The notes under the pieces: model-generated
Databases searched by the model: none
What the model saw: only the letters and a program-made list of their open reading frames with translations
Told to the model about the DNA's origin: nothing
Translations under genes and position numbers: made by a program
Shown: in pieces, positions 31,368 to 33,434 of the stretch
Layout: every line of letters starts with the position of its first letter
Position numbering within the stretch: position 1 is the first letter of the stretch
Assembly: GCA_002391275.1 (NCBI GenBank)
Contig: DGSC01000006.1
Location: 1 to 33,434 of the forward strand
Source of the DNA: Prevotellaceae bacterium UBA4372
GTDB lineage: Bacteria > Bacteroidota > Bacteroidia > Bacteroidales > Bacteroidaceae
DNA: 33,434 nt
Reading direction: 5' to 3'

Positions 31368-32519
31368 ATGTTCAGTCTTCACAACTGTCTTGTCGCTACT
31401 TTCGTAGCTCATTTGCTCGTAACAGCTGTCATCAGTATCTTCGCCCGTCACAAGGTGGAGTATCTGTCGTTGGCATGGATTATGGGCATCTTTTCGGCTA
31501 TCATCCTTGCTGTGCTGGCCATTGAGCCTCTTGTCTTGAGCAGCAATCCAGGCATGCTTCATCCAGCAATGATGCTGGCGCTTATGGCTACTATTTTCCT
31601 GCAATCGATCTATCCGCTCGGCATCACCATGCCGGCCTACCTCCAATGGGGGCGTTCATGGCGCTATGCTGCGCCGGCCGTAGTGCTCTTCGCCATCTAT
31701 GGATGTTTCCTCGCCATAGGAGTCAGGCCTATCGTCATTCGCCATTGGGCTGATATTCCCCAAAACCTCTTCAACAGCGATATCTCCTTGCGCATTGCTA
31801 TGCTTGCGCTCTCTATCTACTACATCGTCAATATCTTCCGCATGCCCAGAGTCATGCTTCGGAACCCTGATACTCCGCACTACCTCTTCGGCTACGCCTT
31901 CGCTTTAGGATTAAGTCTCTGCCTTTACACCTGGTTGGCTATAGATTTCAGCATCACCCTCTTATGCTCTTGGATTGTCGTCTTCACGATGGTCAATCTG
32001 TATCTTTGTTTTAGGGTGCTTGAGACCATAGCTGTCGGCTTGCCCCTTCCCAAGATAATCGAAGAGACCGACGATGATGCAGAGGAATATCCCGACGGAA
32101 CGCTCACCCAGCAGCAGGAAAAGAGTAATCAGCAAGGAGACGCAGGCGACGAAACCGCACAGGAGGACTTCAACGAAGCCAATCAACGACGTTTCGAACA
32201 GATGGAGCATTGGATGCAGCACAATAGGCATATTTGGCGAGATTATCGTTTCGGTCGCGATCAACTTTGTGCCAACACAGGAATTAACCGTTTCCTGATG
32301 CTGCAGAGCGTCCGCAGTCAAGGATATTACAACATTCACGATTATATCAGTCGTCATCGCATTGCCGAAGTGCAGCGTATGATTCGCCGTGGCGAAGTCC
32401 ACTCTGTAGTCGACTGCCTTGATGCTGGCTTCGCCTCCACAAAGACCCTCCGTTCATCTTTCGAGAAATATACGGGACAAACAATCGACTCGCAGTTCCC
32501 AGCCGCCAAAACACGTTGA
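31368..32519 (+). CDS. Membrane protein with seven helices and a cytoplasmic AraC-type DNA-binding domain
   Basis: From ATG 31368 the product has 383 residues (TTG 31356 would add four). Residues about 5-215 give seven hydrophobic helices. An acidic, Gln-rich linker follows (EETDDDAEE, QQQEKSNQQGD). The last 100 residues form a helix-turn-helix unit of the AraC/XylS type: CANTGINRFLMLQSVRSQG, then VHSVVDCLDAGFASTKTLRSSFEKYTGQ. It should therefore be a one-component regulator held in the inner membrane that senses a signal by its helices. Such proteins are common in Bacteroidales but their ligands are mostly unknown. It diverges from punA and is followed by a long non-coding region. Confidence 0.88.
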   Translation: MFSLHNCLVATFVAHLLVTAVISIFARHKVEYLSLAWIMGIFSAIILAVLAIEPLVLSSNPGMLHPAMMLALMATIFLQSIYPLGITMPAYLQWGRSWRYAAPAVVLFAIYGCFLAIGVRPIVIRHWADIPQNLFNSDISLRIAMLALSIYYIVNIFRMPRVMLRNPDTPHYLFGYAFALGLSLCLYTWLAIDFSITLLCSWIVVFTMVNLYLCFRVLETIAVGLPLPKIIEETDDDAEEYPDGTLTQQQEKSNQQGDAGDETAQEDFNEANQRRFEQMEHWMQHNRHIWRDYRFGRDQLCANTGINRFLMLQSVRSQGYYNIHDYISRHRIAEVQRMIRRGEVHSVVDCLDAGFASTKTLRSSFEKYTGQTIDSQFPAAKTR

Positions 32520-32818
32520 ACGCCGTCCCCCTCGCCTTCCCTCCCGTTCCTTTTCCCTTTAGACCGCGCTCGGCGTTTTTATCGCCGAGCGATAGCGTTC
32601 TCCCCTTGTTCCCCCTCGCCGTCCTCCCTCTCCCCGCCTTGTATCCCCCTCGACAGCGCTCGGCGATTTTATCGCCGAGTATTCTCTATCCTCCTCCTCC
32701 TCCTTTCCTCCTTCTCTTTTGCGTCCCTTCCCCCTTCCTGCCCTTCCCGTCTATTCCCCCTGACGACATGCCCCGTAGCAGCAACCACGTGAGCGTCTCG
32801 GCATACGGTAGGAGATGA
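32520..32818. other. Pyrimidine-rich non-coding stretch with two GCTCGGCG palindromes
   Basis: The plus strand is almost pure C and T over long runs, including a CTC/TCC tract at about 32690-32715. Two related palindromes interrupt it: CGCTCGGCG-tttttat-CGCCGAGCG at 32567-32591 and CTCGGCGAT-ttt-ATCGCCGAG at 32659-32679. The open frame across it gives only a Pro/Leu/Phe/Ser-rich low-complexity translation and is not a gene. Confidence 0.65.
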
Positions 32819-32838
32819 ATTCCTCCGTCCGCGTAAAA

Positions 32839-32992
32839 AAAGCGCCCAGGCGTTTCTGCCATGTCTCTTAGGCGTGTTGCCCTTTTCTCTTAAGTGTTTT
32901 GCCCATTTCTCTTAGGCGTTCCTGTCATTTCTCCCAAGTGTTTTGCCCGATGCCCCTAAGAGTGTCGTGCATCACGTCTGGGCGTATCCTGG
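32839..32992 (+). repeat. 22-base tandem array of about seven units, related to 15391
   Basis: Units start at 32839, 32861, 32883, 32905, 32927, 32949 and 32971. The best units read TCTCTTAGGCGTGTTGCCC or TTCTCTTAAGTGTTTTGCCC; the outer ones are degenerate. Core and period are the same as in the array at 15391. There are no spacers and no coding sequence. Confidence 0.88.
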
Positions 32993-33155
32993 ACATCGGC
33001 CATAGATTTCCGCCCCTTCCACCTATGTATAATAAATATCCTCCTATTATATAATAATTATAATGTACGCGCGCGAGCCCCGCCTCCCCCGTCCCCTTCG
33101 TGCCCCCTCTTTTCCATCTTTTCCGATATTTTTTGTAAAAAAGTTTGCGAAACGC

Positions 33156-33186
33156 TTGCAGGAATGAAAAAGTCGCCGTACCTTTG
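33156..33186 (+). promoter_or_regulatory. Strong promoter, probably of an rRNA operon
   Basis: TTG at 33156-33158, 20 bases, TACCTTTG at 33179-33186. An AT-rich block (33020-33062) and T-tracts lie upstream, as at UP-like regions. Everything downstream to the window end is non-coding. Confidence 0.7.
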
Positions 33187-33192
33187 CACCCG

Positions 33193-33434
33193 CAAACGAG
33201 AAAGGGACACCCCTGAATCACAGGGGCTGTGACTTACGCTCGCTTCGCAGTCCGGGCCTGGAGCCCGGGACGTTCTTTGAAAGATTAGCTAATAAGACAA
33301 AGTAGTACAGGAAGCAAGAAATTGCAACCGTCATTTCTGATCCGATACAGGTCGCTCTTGTGAAGGTGTCTTCAATGATACAGACAACCGGTATCCGGTC
33401 TCCGGCATTCCCTCCGTCCCCTGTCTGCGCCGCC
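33193..33434 (+). other. Probable leader of an rRNA operon (16S gene beyond the window)
   Basis: The transcript would carry hairpins (CCCCTG-aatca-CAGGGG at 33210-33226; GTCCGGGC...GCCCGGGAC at 33250-33271) and then GTTCTTTGAAAGATT at 33272-33286, followed by GACAAAGTAGTACAGGAAGC. The boxA-like GTTCTTTGA and the ACAAAGTAGTACAGGAAGC phrase resemble the sequence before 16S rRNA genes in Prevotella and Bacteroides as I remember it. The 16S start itself is not inside the window, so this is an inference. Confidence 0.55.

Noticed and set aside
32516..32818. 100-residue Pro/Phe/Leu-rich open frame
   Set aside because: It is produced by the pyrimidine-rich tract; composition is low complexity and there is no promoter or family match.

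Overview
The window looks like a chromosomal stretch from a Bacteroidales bacterium, probably Prevotella-like. Three things suggest this. Many genes are preceded by the Bacteroidetes sigma-70 promoter (TTTG or TTG at -33, about 20 bases, TAnnTTTG at -7) and not by strong Shine-Dalgarno sites. Two secreted proteins end in the NLAGQ...RKV tail typical of Prevotella. Several products (GH127 with an Ig-like domain, DUF4248-like protein, SO_0444-type metal exporter, 67K-type SppA) are common in this order. The genus is an inference, not proven.

Layout. 1-1091: tail of an unrecognised gene, then about 960 bases without genes, with a long inverted repeat and two tandem arrays built on a ~22-base period. 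1092-3853 (-): class III ribonucleotide reductase pair nrdD-nrdG. 4351-8500 (+): apparent operon with an M48 lipoprotein protease, a HAD phosphatase and cobU-cobT-cobS (nucleotide loop assembly of cobalamin), closed by a UUCG-capped terminator shared with a minus-strand tRNA-Ser(CGA). 9001-10482: Cu/Zn-type exporter with two His-rich loops and an HMA domain. 10658-13621: secreted GH127 glycosidase. 13783-15061: three small genes of unknown function with elaborate palindromes at their promoters; the last is DUF4248-like. 15694-17643 (+) and 21431-17831 (-): convergent secreted proteins with C-terminal sorting-like tails, plus a 58-residue peptide gene. 21940-23115: AAA+ ATPase with an altered Walker B. 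23149-25392: CPA2 cation/proton antiporter. 25429-26148: PHP phosphatase. 26222-28030: SppA. 31171-28108 (-): purine nucleoside phosphorylase, thiL, lpxK. 31368-32519 (+): seven-helix membrane protein with an AraC-type DNA-binding domain. 32520-33434: non-coding, pyrimidine-rich, with palindromes, a second 22-base array related to the one at 15391, and a strong promoter followed by what looks like an rRNA operon leader that runs off the window.

Most genes are housekeeping or ordinary accessory functions. The least explained signals are the 22-base-period intergenic arrays (two share a core and lie at nearly the same distance upstream of strong promoters), the palindrome-wrapped promoters of the 13.7-15.1 kb trio, the ATPase with Gln in place of the Walker B Glu, and the small AGSP-type peptide. 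No CRISPR array, complete insertion sequence or recognisable defence system was seen.
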